The position numbers and the translations under genes were made by a program. 64,000 bases of DNA. Source: Pseudolabrys sp. GTDB taxonomy: Bacteria; Pseudomonadota; Alphaproteobacteria; Rhizobiales; Xanthobacteraceae. Location of the stretch: NCBI GenBank assembly GCA_017849615.1, contig JAFIGS010000032.1, positions 1 through 64,000 of the forward strand, given 5' to 3'. The notes under the pieces are model-generated. The model saw only the letters and a list, made by a program, of their open reading frames with translations, did not search any database and was not told the origin of the DNA. Shown piece after piece: positions 1 through 8,383 of this stretch; position 1 is the first letter of the stretch, and each line of letters begins with the position of its first letter.

Positions 1-137
1 CCAGGTCCGCTCCCGCCAAAGCGATGGCACCCGCCACCCCCGCGCCGGCGCGCAAGGCCGTCAATGCCGGCCCGGCCCGCAACATGCAGACCGCGCTCGC
101 CAAAGCCGTCAACGCCGACGACTGGAAGGAATTCTGA
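1..137 (+). CDS. Methyl-accepting chemotaxis protein, C-terminal end (partial)
   Basis: Only the last 44 codons are in the window; the reading frame is open from base 3 and ends in TGA at 135-137. The tail is Ala/Pro/Lys-rich and ends in D-W-K-E-F. Chemoreceptors often carry a flexible linker followed by a pentapeptide of the pattern aromatic-x-x-aromatic that tethers CheR and CheB, and W-K-E-F fits it. The next gene is cheR, which supports the call. The body of the receptor lies outside the window, so ligand and topology are unknown. Confidence 0.72.
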   Translation, partial: RSAPAKAMAPATPAPARKAVNAGPARNMQTALAKAVNADDWKEF

Positions 138-228
138 GCGGGCGGAGTGACCGTCCGAATGCGAATGTCCGAGCCGCAATCCCGCAGCCCGGATTCTAGC
201 AACCGGTAGCTGTTAAACACGGATAACG

Positions 229-1137
229 ATGTCGACGAAGGCAAATCAAGCGACTGCATCGAATCTCGCTGGCAAGGGCCGCGCGGCGGCCGCGCCGCCT
301 TTCGCGCTGCCCGAGGCCGCCGATGCGATGCGCGAGTTTCATTTCTCCGATGCGGACTTCCGCGGCCTGGTCGAACTGGCCTACCAGTTCGCCGGCATCG
401 CGCTGTCCGACAGCAAGCGCAACCTCGTCTATAGCCGCCTGTCGCGTCGCCTCCGCGCGCTGAGCATGCGGACTTTCAGCGAGTATCGCGATTATCTCGA
501 GGCGACCGAAAGCGAGCGCGAGAACTTCATCAACGCGATTTCCACGAACCTCACCAAGTTCTTCCGCGAGTCGCATCACTTCGACCACTTCCGCGACCAG
601 ATCGCCATTCCATTCGCTCGTAACCGCACAGCGAGCCGCCTGCGTGTCTGGTCGGCGGGTTGTTCGAGCGGGGAAGAGCCGCACACCATCGCCATGGTGC
701 TCAAGCGCGAGATCCGCGACGTCGAACGCCAGGACGTGCGCATCCTCGCGACCGATATCGACACCGAAATGGTGGCGCGCGGCACCCGTGGCGAATACCC
801 GGCGAGCTCGCTCGACGAGGTGCCGCGGCCGTACCAGGAATACTTTGAGCCGGCTTCCAAGCCCAACACGCTGGCTGTCAATCGCGCCGTGCGCAGCCTG
901 ATTGCCTTCAAGCGGCTCAATCTCATGGATACCTGGCCGTTCAAGGGACCGTTCGATGCCATCTTCTGCCGCAACGTGATGATCTACTTCGACGGTCCGA
1001 CCAAGGCGCAATTGATCGAACGTTTTACCGAAAAGATCAGGCCCGGCGGTTTCCTCTACATTGGGCATTCGGAATCGCTCAACGGCGCGCATCCCGGCAT
1101 CAGCCTGGTCGGGCGCACCATTTACCGGAGGGTTTGA
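229..1137 (+). CDS. cheR: Chemotaxis protein methyltransferase CheR
   Basis: 302 residues. This enzyme transfers methyl groups from S-adenosylmethionine to glutamates on chemoreceptors during adaptation. An N-terminal helical CheR domain spans roughly residues 35-95 and a SAM-binding Rossmann domain follows. Visible motifs are SAGCSSGEEPHTIA (SAM loop), ILATDID (acidic residue at the end of strand 2) and FDAIFCRNVMIYF, all typical of CheR. The first 35 residues are an Ala-rich extension. It follows the chemoreceptor tail ending in DWKEF and its stop overlaps the next start (TGATG), so cheR and cheD are probably translationally coupled. Confidence 0.96.
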   Translation: MSTKANQATASNLAGKGRAAAAPPFALPEAADAMREFHFSDADFRGLVELAYQFAGIALSDSKRNLVYSRLSRRLRALSMRTFSEYRDYLEATESERENFINAISTNLTKFFRESHHFDHFRDQIAIPFARNRTASRLRVWSAGCSSGEEPHTIAMVLKREIRDVERQDVRILATDIDTEMVARGTRGEYPASSLDEVPRPYQEYFEPASKPNTLAVNRAVRSLIAFKRLNLMDTWPFKGPFDAIFCRNVMIYFDGPTKAQLIERFTEKIRPGGFLYIGHSESLNGAHPGISLVGRTIYRRV

Positions 1138-1778
1138 TGAGTATCGCCACCATCGCACGGCCGAGCGATTCCGGGTCCGACACCAGCGCGGCTTTCGCCT
1201 CGCGTAAGTTCTTTGACGCCGTCAGCCAGACCTGGATGGTCAAGGTATTTCCGGGCGAATACTACGTCACCTCGAAGCCGGACGAGGTGCTCGTCACCAT
1301 TCTCGGCTCCTGCGTCGCCGCTTGCATTCGTGATCCTAAACTCGGCATCGGCGGCATGAACCACTTCATGCTGCCGCATTCGAAGGCGGGCAACTGGGCC
1401 GGCGACATGCAGTCCACGCGATTTGGCAATTTCGCGATGGAGAAATTGATCAACGAACTGCTGAAAGCCGGCTGCTCCCGCAACTCGCTTGAGATCAAGG
1501 TGTTCGGCGGCGGTAACGTTACCGACACCCAGAATGCGATCGGCACCGACAACTCGGACTTCATCCTGCGCTACCTCGAGGCCGAAGGGCTGCGCTGCGT
1601 CGCGCAAGATCTGCGCGGCAACCTGCCAAGGCGCATCCACTACACGCCGGCCACTGGCAAGGTGATCCGCCGCCTCCTCGGCTCGGGCGAATCGCCTGCG
1701 GTCGCGCGCGAGGAAAAGGAATACGTCAGCCGCATCTCGAAGCGCCAGACCGGCGGCGAAATCACGCTGTTCGACTGA
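1137..1778 (+). CDS. cheD: Chemoreceptor glutamine deamidase CheD
   Basis: 213 residues from the ATG at 1137, which overlaps the cheR stop by one base; a TTG three bases upstream is less likely. CheD deamidates receptor glutamines. The family signature GSCVAACIRD, containing the catalytic cysteine, is followed by GGMNHFMLP with the catalytic histidine. The KVFGGGNV stretch is also characteristic. The C-terminus, rich in charged residues after about residue 185, is longer than in minimal CheD proteins. It lies between cheR and cheB in one operon. Confidence 0.95.
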   Translation: MSIATIARPSDSGSDTSAAFASRKFFDAVSQTWMVKVFPGEYYVTSKPDEVLVTILGSCVAACIRDPKLGIGGMNHFMLPHSKAGNWAGDMQSTRFGNFAMEKLINELLKAGCSRNSLEIKVFGGGNVTDTQNAIGTDNSDFILRYLEAEGLRCVAQDLRGNLPRRIHYTPATGKVIRRLLGSGESPAVAREEKEYVSRISKRQTGGEITLFD

Positions 1779-1793
1779 TTTCAGGAAACGCCA

Positions 1794-2852
1794 ATGGACA
1801 AGAAGATCAAGGTTCTCATCGTCGACGACTCCGCCGTCATCCGTCAGCTCTTGTCCATGCTGCTGTCGGAGGACCCGGAAATCGAGGTCGTCGGCACGGC
1901 CGGCGATCCCCTCATCGCGCGCGACCGGATTAAGGCGCTCAACCCCGATGTCGTCACGCTCGACGTCGAGATGCCGAACATGGATGGCGTCACCTTCCTG
2001 CGCAAGATTATGACATTGCGCCCGATGCCCGTGGTGATGGTTTCGACCCTGACGCAGGCGGGCGCGGAAACCACGCTCGAAGCGCTGGAAATTGGCGCGG
2101 TCGATTTCATCGCCAAGCCGGTGCACGATGCCGCGCATGGGTTGACGGAGATCGCGGGCGAACTGCGCAACAAGGTCAAGCAGGCGGCGCGGGCGCGGAT
2201 CGGACGCGGTGTATCGCCGGCGGCGTCGCGCAAGAGCACGCGAGTCTACAGCGCGGGCAAGGAAAAGCTCGTCGCCATCGGCGCCTCGACGGGCGGCGTC
2301 GAAGCACTGAAGACGGTTCTAATGGACCTTCCAGCCGCATGTCCGCCAATCGTCATTACGCAACACATGCCGCCCCGATTCACGGCGGCCTTCGCCGAAC
2401 GCTTGAATCGCGAATGCCCGATGAAGGTATCCGAGGCCAGGCACAACGACTCCATCGAGCCCGGGCATGTCTATATCGCGCCTGGGTCGCATCACCTGGA
2501 GGTCGTCCGTGTCTCGAACCAGTATCGCTGCACGCTGAGCGACTCGGCACCGGTGTCCGGCCACAGGCCTTCGGTCGACGTGCTGTTCCGTTCAGTTGCC
2601 GAGACCGTCGGCCGCGGCGCCGTCGGCGTGATCTTGACCGGCATGGGCAAGGATGGCGCCGAAGGCATGCTGGCCATGCGCAAGGCCGGCGCCTTCACGA
2701 TTGGCCAGGACGAAAACTCGGCGCTCATCTACGGCATGCCGCGCGTTGCCTTCGAGCGCGGCGCCGTGATGAAGCAGGTGTCACTCTCACATATGGCCGA
2801 CGCGGTTATGGAAGCATGCGAGTCACCGGCCAAGGCCGCGGTGCGGGCATAA
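1794..2852 (+). CDS. cheB: Protein-glutamate methylesterase/response regulator CheB
   Basis: 352 residues. It has a receiver domain (residues about 5-125) with acidic pair D11-D12 and phospho-acceptor D57 in TLDVEMP, then a methylesterase domain from about residue 160. The catalytic triad motifs are visible: serine in GASTGGVEAL, histidine in ITQHMP and aspartate in GMGKDGAEG. It removes receptor methyl groups when phosphorylated by CheA. It starts 15 bases after cheD and continues the same operon. Confidence 0.97.
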   Translation: MDKKIKVLIVDDSAVIRQLLSMLLSEDPEIEVVGTAGDPLIARDRIKALNPDVVTLDVEMPNMDGVTFLRKIMTLRPMPVVMVSTLTQAGAETTLEALEIGAVDFIAKPVHDAAHGLTEIAGELRNKVKQAARARIGRGVSPAASRKSTRVYSAGKEKLVAIGASTGGVEALKTVLMDLPAACPPIVITQHMPPRFTAAFAERLNRECPMKVSEARHNDSIEPGHVYIAPGSHHLEVVRVSNQYRCTLSDSAPVSGHRPSVDVLFRSVAETVGRGAVGVILTGMGKDGAEGMLAMRKAGAFTIGQDENSALIYGMPRVAFERGAVMKQVSLSHMADAVMEACESPAKAAVRA

Positions 2853-2864
2853 GGCGGGCCGAAC

Positions 2865-3617
2865 ATGATCAACACCGAACATAGTACGTTGAAACTGCCA
2901 GGGGCTCTCGATCAGGCGGCCTCAGAGTCGTTTCTCGAGCAAATGCGGCAACGGACCAAAGGCGACGCGCCCCTTGCCCTTGATGCCTCGGACGTCGAGG
3001 TGCTGACATTGCCCTGCACGCAGATCATTCTGTCGGCGGTACGCGGCAGCGACAGCATCAGGATCAAGGATCCGTCGTTGGCTTTCGTGGCCGCGTTCGA
3101 GGATCTCGGGCTCGACTGGAAGGCCTATCTCGACGCAGGTGAACCCGCCAGTCCGGAAGAATCCTTCGGCGAGACCGAGACTGCCGCACCGGCTCCAACC
3201 GCAGACATTGCCGAAGTCGAACTTCCTCCAATCAGCGAGAAGGTCATGAGCAAGCGAATTCTCACCATCGACGACTCGAAGACGATCCGCGACATGCTCA
3301 TGCTTACCCTTGTCGAGGCGGGCTTTGATGTCGTCCAGGCAGTGGACGGGCAGGACGGCCTCGATGTGCTGGCCAGGGAGAAGGCAGAGGTCGATGTCAT
3401 CATTACCGACATCAACATGCCCCGCATGGATGGTTACGAAGTGATCCGGAACCTGCGCAAGGACCCGGCCTACAAGTCGAAGCCGATCCTCGTTCTCACG
3501 ACGGAAAGCGACGGCGACAAGAAGAATCTTGCCCGCGATGCCGGCGCCACTGGTTGGATGGTCAAACCGTTCGATCCGGAGCGCCTGGTCGCGACCGTGC
3601 GCAAAGTAGCGCCCTGA
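2865..3617 (+). CDS. STAS domain-CheY receiver fusion protein
   Basis: 250 residues. Residues 1-90 resemble a STAS domain (anti-sigma-factor-antagonist fold), residues 91-127 are an acidic, Ala/Pro/Glu-rich linker, and residues 128-250 form a complete CheY receiver with D136-D137, phospho-acceptor D182 in ITDINMP, and the switch lysine in MVKPFD. The receiver begins with MSKRILTIDDSKTIR, which looks like the natural N-terminus of a separate CheY. An in-frame ATG at 3246 follows a GAGAAGG purine run, so a stand-alone CheY could also be made. Neighbours are cheB and cheA. In related clusters the STAS and CheY parts are usually separate; that is recollection, not a search. Confidence 0.85.
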   Translation: MINTEHSTLKLPGALDQAASESFLEQMRQRTKGDAPLALDASDVEVLTLPCTQIILSAVRGSDSIRIKDPSLAFVAAFEDLGLDWKAYLDAGEPASPEESFGETETAAPAPTADIAEVELPPISEKVMSKRILTIDDSKTIRDMLMLTLVEAGFDVVQAVDGQDGLDVLAREKAEVDVIITDINMPRMDGYEVIRNLRKDPAYKSKPILVLTTESDGDKKNLARDAGATGWMVKPFDPERLVATVRKVAP

Positions 3618-3658
3618 ACGGCCCGATGAACCTAGGCTGACGAACAAGGCTCAACGAC

Positions 3659-5851
3659 ATGGCAAGCTTGGACGATCTGAAGAAGACATTCTTCGACGAA
3701 TGCGACGAAGCGATGCAGCAGATCGAAATCGGTCTCACCGACATTCGGTCGGGCGAGGGCAATGACGAGACGATCAATGCCGTGTTCCGCGGAGTCCATT
3801 CCGTCAAGGGCGGGGCCGGCATCTTCGGCTTCGAGCAGCTTGTCGGATTTGCTCATGTGTTCGAGACCGTTCTCGACGGTCTGCGCAATGGCAGCCTGAC
3901 GGCGACGCCGGAAAATCTCGACGTCTTGCTGTCGGCAAGCGACGTGTTGTCCGATCTGGTGCAGATGTCGCGTGGCGGCGAGAGCATCGCCAGCGGGTTC
4001 GGCGCCGAGGTACGCAGCGCGCTCGAGCAGATCATCGAACAGGGCGGCGGCGCGGGCGGCGACGACATTGCGCCCGCCGAATTCGACGGGCTGGATTTCG
4101 TGCCGGTTGCGGTCGACCTCGACGATCTCGGCGCCGAGGATGCGGCCGCCATGGGAGACGGAAGCCACGTCTACAAGATTGTGTTCCGGCCGAAGCCGGA
4201 GATGTTGAAAAAAGCCAACGAGCCGCTCTACGTGCTGCGCGAGTTGCGCAAGCTCGGAGAAGCCGAGATCGTGGCCAATGTCGACAGCCTGCCGCCGCTT
4301 TCGGATATCGAAGTCGACGTTCCCTATCTATGGTGGACCGTTACTCTGCGCACGCAAGAGAGCCGCGCCAAAGTCGATGAAGCTTTTGAGTTCGTGATGG
4401 GAGACTGCGAACTGTCGATCGACGATGAGACGCCGTTGGCGCCCATCGCCGTCCCGGCGGATGTCGTTGCCGAGCCGGTGGGGCCGGAGGCGGTCGCCGC
4501 CCTTCCGGTGGTGGAAGCGCCTTCCGTGGCGCCTGCCATGCCCGCGCTCAAGGCCGATATCAAGATCGACACCAAGCCGGCCGCGAAGCCCGAAGCCGAG
4601 ACGGCTGGTGGAGCAGGGCGCGGCAAACCCGCCGCGACGACGACCCGTATCGAACTCGACCGTATCGATCGCGTCGTCAACATGGTCGGTGAACTCGTCA
4701 TCTCGCAGGCCATGCTCGGCCAGATCGTGCAGGACCTGCCGGAATCCACCAGCATGCGCCTGATTCAAATTCTCGACGAGGTTGCGCATCACACCCGCGA
4801 ACTCAAGGACAGTGTTATGTCCATGCGTGCCCAGCCGGTCGGCTCGGTATTCCAGCGCATGCCGCGCCTGGTGCGGGAGGTTGCCGCCAAGACGCATAAG
4901 AAAGTCCGGCTTGAAACGCACGGCGAAACGACCGAAGTGGATCGGTCGATCATCGAGCGTCTCGGCGATCCCCTCACACACATCATTCGCAACTCGGTCG
5001 ATCATGGGGTCGAGGCGCCGGCCACGCGCGTCGCTGCCGGAAAGCCGGAGGAAGGGGTAATCCGCCTCTCCGCCGAGCATCGCGGTGGCCGTATCGTGAT
5101 CGAGATCAAGGACGACGGCGCTGGCATCAATTCGGAGCGCGTTCTCAAGATCGCGCGCGAGAAAGGTCTGGTCGGGCCCGATGCGCAGCTGACCGAGGAC
5201 GAGATCAACAACCTGATCATGATGCCGGGCTTCTCGACGGCTGAGACGATCTCGGACATTTCGGGGCGCGGTGTCGGCATGGATGTCGTGCGCAGCAACA
5301 TCCAGGACCTCGGCGGACGCATCACTCTGAAATCGGTGCGCGGGCAGGGCATGACCATTCAACTTGCTCTGCCGCTCACTCTTGCGGTGATGGACGGTAT
5401 GGTCATCAAGGTCGGCACCCAGACCTACGTGATGCCGCTGTCGGCGATCGTCGAATGCTTGCGGCCTTCGCGGGGCGAAATCAGCGATCTGATCGGCACC
5501 CATGGCATGTTGCAGCTGCGCGGCGAGTTCGTGCCGATCATTCTTCTTTCGGATCTGCTCGGCGTCGAATCCGCACCGGGCGGTAGCAGCGAGCGCGTGG
5601 TGATCGTCACCGACAACGGTGATGGATCGCGCATCGGTCTCGTCGTCGACGAGTTGCTCGGGCACCAACAGGTGGTCATCAAGAGCATCGAGGAAAGCTA
5701 TGGTGCCGTCCCGGGAATAGCGGCGGCCACGATCCTCGGTAACGGCCGGGTCGCCTTCATCCTCGACGTCGAGAAAATGGCGGAACTTGCCGCTCAGACA
5801 CCCATTGCCAGCCATGCGAGCAGCAGAGCGGGTCAACCCGCATTGAACTGA
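3659..5851 (+). CDS. cheA: Chemotaxis histidine kinase CheA
   Basis: 730 residues. P1 Hpt domain at about 1-110 with phospho-histidine H47 in VHSVKGGAG; a variable region; a P2-like part and a Pro/Ala-rich linker at about 265-325; dimerisation helices with ELVISQ; HATPase domain with N box HIIRNSVDHGVE, G1 DDGAGI and G2 GRGVGMDVV; and a C-terminal CheW-like P5 domain ending near residue 715. It phosphorylates CheY and CheB under control of receptors and CheW. No cheW gene is visible here, so it must lie upstream of the window or elsewhere. Confidence 0.97.
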   Translation: MASLDDLKKTFFDECDEAMQQIEIGLTDIRSGEGNDETINAVFRGVHSVKGGAGIFGFEQLVGFAHVFETVLDGLRNGSLTATPENLDVLLSASDVLSDLVQMSRGGESIASGFGAEVRSALEQIIEQGGGAGGDDIAPAEFDGLDFVPVAVDLDDLGAEDAAAMGDGSHVYKIVFRPKPEMLKKANEPLYVLRELRKLGEAEIVANVDSLPPLSDIEVDVPYLWWTVTLRTQESRAKVDEAFEFVMGDCELSIDDETPLAPIAVPADVVAEPVGPEAVAALPVVEAPSVAPAMPALKADIKIDTKPAAKPEAETAGGAGRGKPAATTTRIELDRIDRVVNMVGELVISQAMLGQIVQDLPESTSMRLIQILDEVAHHTRELKDSVMSMRAQPVGSVFQRMPRLVREVAAKTHKKVRLETHGETTEVDRSIIERLGDPLTHIIRNSVDHGVEAPATRVAAGKPEEGVIRLSAEHRGGRIVIEIKDDGAGINSERVLKIAREKGLVGPDAQLTEDEINNLIMMPGFSTAETISDISGRGVGMDVVRSNIQDLGGRITLKSVRGQGMTIQLALPLTLAVMDGMVIKVGTQTYVMPLSAIVECLRPSRGEISDLIGTHGMLQLRGEFVPIILLSDLLGVESAPGGSSERVVIVTDNGDGSRIGLVVDELLGHQQVVIKSIEESYGAVPGIAAATILGNGRVAFILDVEKMAELAAQTPIASHASSRAGQPALN

Positions 5852-5906
5852 ACAGACAGGCGCGGTCACCCGATGACGGCCAGCCCGCTTCAAGGAGAAT
5901 AACTAG

Positions 5907-6296
5907 ATGCCAGTACCAGGAGCTATCAAGGTTCTCGTCGTCGACGACCAGAACAGCGTGCGGCAAATGACCCGCATGGCGCTCGAGGAAATCGGTTTCC
6001 GCCACATCCATGAGGCGGAGAATGGCGTGCAAGCCATGGAAACCGCGTCGGTGCAGCCACTCGATCTCATCATTTCCGACTACAACATGCCTGAGATGGA
6101 CGGGCTCGGTTTGCTGCGCGCGGTGCGTGGCCACCCGGTCGCCCGCAAGGTGCCGTTCATCATGCTTACCGGTCGAGGCGATCGCGAGCTGGTGGTCAAG
6201 GCCGCCCAGGCCGGCGTGAACAACTATCTGGTCAAGCCTTTTACGGCAGCGATTCTCCGCGACAAGATTGAAGCGGTGATCGGCAAGCTGTCGTAA
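5907..6296 (+). CDS. cheY: Chemotaxis response regulator CheY
   Basis: 129 residues, a single receiver domain. It has the acidic pair D13-D14, phospho-acceptor D58 in ISDYNMPEMDG, a T in MLTG and the conserved lysine in YLVKPF. An AAGGAG ribosome binding site precedes the ATG. CheY~P normally binds the flagellar switch. It is the second CheY-type receiver in the operon, the other being fused to STAS. Which one drives the motor and which acts as a phosphate sink cannot be told from sequence alone. Confidence 0.95.
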   Translation: MPVPGAIKVLVVDDQNSVRQMTRMALEEIGFRHIHEAENGVQAMETASVQPLDLIISDYNMPEMDGLGLLRAVRGHPVARKVPFIMLTGRGDRELVVKAAQAGVNNYLVKPFTAAILRDKIEAVIGKLS

Positions 6297-6331
6297 CTGA
6301 ATCGAGAGTCGGATCGTTCAAGGAAAGCTTC

Positions 6332-6742
6332 GTGGCAACGGAAGATTCAGACAATGATGTGAGCGCGTTCCTGGCGGTTCTTGCCGCCATGATGCTCGAC
6401 AATGTTTGGCGCCTTGACGAAACGGTCGGCCGCGTCACGGACTTTGTCATGAGCAACAGGCCGGACCGCGATACAGTTGTCGTTCTGCAGAGCTTCGACC
6501 GGCTCAAACAGGAATTCGAGGCGCTTGCCGAGACTCTGGCTCGCTACGCGCAGGCGCATCCCTCGACCCCGGAAAGCGGCGAGGCTCGGGCGCGGCTCGG
6601 GCACGCCGTGATCGGCGACATTACGGTCGCCGACCTCAAGGAACGGTTGCTCAGCCGCCTGCAGCCGGACCTGGATGATGTAATGTTGCCGGAGATCTCA
6701 CCCGAACAGGTGGCGGAGATCGGTCTTGACGTCGTTTATTGA
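6332..6742 (+). CDS. CheT/CheZ-like chemotaxis protein with DxxxQ motif (putative CheY-P phosphatase)
   Basis: 136 residues from a GTG start preceded by AGGAAAG. It is predicted helical throughout. The segment VVLQSFDRLKQEF contains D56-x-x-x-Q60, the pattern of the catalytic Asp and Gln in CheZ-type phosphatases and in CheT of Sinorhizobium meliloti (literature knowledge of those families). Position right after cheY supports a role in CheY~P dephosphorylation. It is shorter than CheZ and lacks an obvious C-terminal CheY-binding peptide of the E. coli type. The call rests on one short motif plus context. Confidence 0.55.
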   Translation: MATEDSDNDVSAFLAVLAAMMLDNVWRLDETVGRVTDFVMSNRPDRDTVVVLQSFDRLKQEFEALAETLARYAQAHPSTPESGEARARLGHAVIGDITVADLKERLLSRLQPDLDDVMLPEISPEQVAEIGLDVVY

Positions 6743-6770
6743 CGTCCTGTTTCCGGCATAGGAGACGCAA

Positions 6771-7847
6771 ATGTCGAACAATGCCTTTCTTACTGAACTC
6801 GAAGATGTGCTCAGCAACGGGCCGGTGGACAAGCGCGCCAAGACCTTGCGCCGTGTCACGGATCTGTTCGTATTCGGTTCGAGCCATTTCTCGGAAGATC
6901 ACGTCAAGATGTTCGACCAGGTGTTCCGCCACCTGCTGTCCGATATCGAGGCGTCAGCGCGCTCCGCACTCGCCGAGCGGCTTAAATCGGTGCCAAACGC
7001 GCCGCTGGGCGTGATCCGTGAGTTGGCGATGGACGACGATATCGCTGTGGCCGGACCGGTGCTCGCCGAGTCCAGCCGTATCGACAACGCCTCACTGGTC
7101 GAGACGGCGCGCACCAAGAGCCAGCCGCATCTGATGGCGATCTCGAATCGCAAGGAAATCGCCGAGACCGTCACCGACGTGCTGGTGGAACGCGGCGATC
7201 GCGCCGTCGCTCTCAATGTCGCGCGCAACCAGGGCGCCCGTCTCTCGGAAACCGGCTATCTTCGCCTTGTCCGCCGCTCCCACGGCGACGACGAATTGGC
7301 CCGCACGGTCGGTTCGCGTCCTGAAATTCCGCGCCAGCACTTCCTGCGCCTGCTGTCGACGGCGTCGAACGCGGTGCGCGAGACGCTGCAGTCCGCGCAC
7401 CCGGAGATCGCCGGGCATGTCGAGAGCGTCGTCGACAAGGTGGCCTCGGACATCCAGATGAAGGCCGTTCTTTCGCACGACTACACCGCCGCGCGCGATC
7501 TCATCGAGAACATGAAGCGCGCCGACAACCTCACCGAACGTGACGTCGATGCTTTCGCGCGCGCCGGCAAGTTCGAGGAGACGGCGGTAGCGTTGTCGAT
7601 GATGGGAGACATGCCGCTCAATCTCGTCGAGCGCGCGATGATCTTCGATCGCGAGGAGACTATCCTGCTCGTGGCCAAGGCGATCGGCCTGTCCTGGGCG
7701 ACGACGCGCGCGATTCTGATGCTGTGTGCGGGGCGCAGCGGGCTCGCCGCCGATACGGTCGACAACTGCCGGACGCTTTACAACAAGCTCAAGCCGGAGA
7801 CTGCGGCGCAGGTCATCGCTTTTCAGCGCAGCAAGCGACCGGCCTGA
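6771..7847 (+). CDS. DUF2336 domain-containing protein
   Basis: 358 residues, all-helical, HEAT-like. Repeats of the type LAMDDDIAVAGPVLAES and LVETARTKSQPHLMAI followed by RKEIAETVTDVLVERG are the recognised DUF2336 pattern. No catalytic motif or membrane segment is visible. DUF2336 proteins occur in alphaproteobacteria next to chemotaxis or two-component genes, but the molecular function is not established. It follows the CheT-like gene by 28 bases and is probably the last gene of the che operon. Confidence 0.82.
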   Translation: MSNNAFLTELEDVLSNGPVDKRAKTLRRVTDLFVFGSSHFSEDHVKMFDQVFRHLLSDIEASARSALAERLKSVPNAPLGVIRELAMDDDIAVAGPVLAESSRIDNASLVETARTKSQPHLMAISNRKEIAETVTDVLVERGDRAVALNVARNQGARLSETGYLRLVRRSHGDDELARTVGSRPEIPRQHFLRLLSTASNAVRETLQSAHPEIAGHVESVVDKVASDIQMKAVLSHDYTAARDLIENMKRADNLTERDVDAFARAGKFEETAVALSMMGDMPLNLVERAMIFDREETILLVAKAIGLSWATTRAILMLCAGRSGLAADTVDNCRTLYNKLKPETAAQVIAFQRSKRPA

Positions 7848-7856
7848 GCCGGTCGC
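7835..7856. terminator. Hairpin between convergent genes, terminator-like
   Basis: A perfect 9-bp stem (GCGACCGGC / GCCGGTCGC) with a CTGA loop spans the stop codon of the DUF2336 gene. It sits between two convergent operons. There is no T-run directly after it on either strand, so intrinsic termination is only a suggestion. Confidence 0.4.
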
Positions 7857-7873
7857 CGGGCTGCGGCGACGGT

Positions 7874-8383
7874 CTATTCCTTGCCGCTGGACGGCACGAT
7901 GCTTGAGACTTCGACGACGCGGAGCAGGCCCCTCGCCAGCTCCGGCACTTCCTGCGGGCGCATGTGCCGGTATTCGTCGGTCCTGGCGAGCAGAAAAGCG
8001 TCCATATGGCAATCGGTGACGTTCTTGTCGAATGGCGCGCCGGCGATATAGGCGTCGAGAACCTCGCACAAGGTCGAGGCGACGAAGGTCACGAGCGGAT
8101 ATCCCATCGTGCCGCTGACATCGCGCAGATAGACACTCTTCTCGTGCGCGCGCTCGAGCGCCGCCTTGTCGCCGGGGTTTCCGGACAGGTCGGCCAGCGT
8201 CGCGCTGAGTTCGCGGAGCTGCTCGTCGATCCAGCCTGTAAAGTCGGTCGAGAGCTCGTCGACAGCGCTTTGCGCCTGTTCGATAGCCTCTTCGCGGCTG
8301 ATGCCGCCGGGGCGCCGCGCCATCCGCTCGAAGCGGGTGTCGGCGTAAAAGATGTGCGCTTCGGTATCGCCTGGCTTGGCCAT
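7874..8383 (-). CDS. Hpt-like helical protein, chemotaxis-associated
   Basis: 169 residues, predicted helical. The segment ALERAHEKSVYLRD followed by a glycine turn and MGYPLV resembles the histidine region of Hpt domains, with H80 as the candidate phospho-site, but the spacing differs from the canonical AHxLKG pattern, so this is a weak match. Its ATG overlaps the stop of the upstream response regulator (TGATG), indicating translational coupling. A histidine phosphotransfer or scaffolding partner of that regulator is the simplest hypothesis; it could equally be an uncharacterised helical protein. Confidence 0.5.
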   Translation of the reverse strand: MAKPGDTEAHIFYADTRFERMARRPGGISREEAIEQAQSAVDELSTDFTGWIDEQLRELSATLADLSGNPGDKAALERAHEKSVYLRDVSGTMGYPLVTFVASTLCEVLDAYIAGAPFDKNVTDCHMDAFLLARTDEYRHMRPQEVPELARGLLRVVEVSSIVPSSGKE

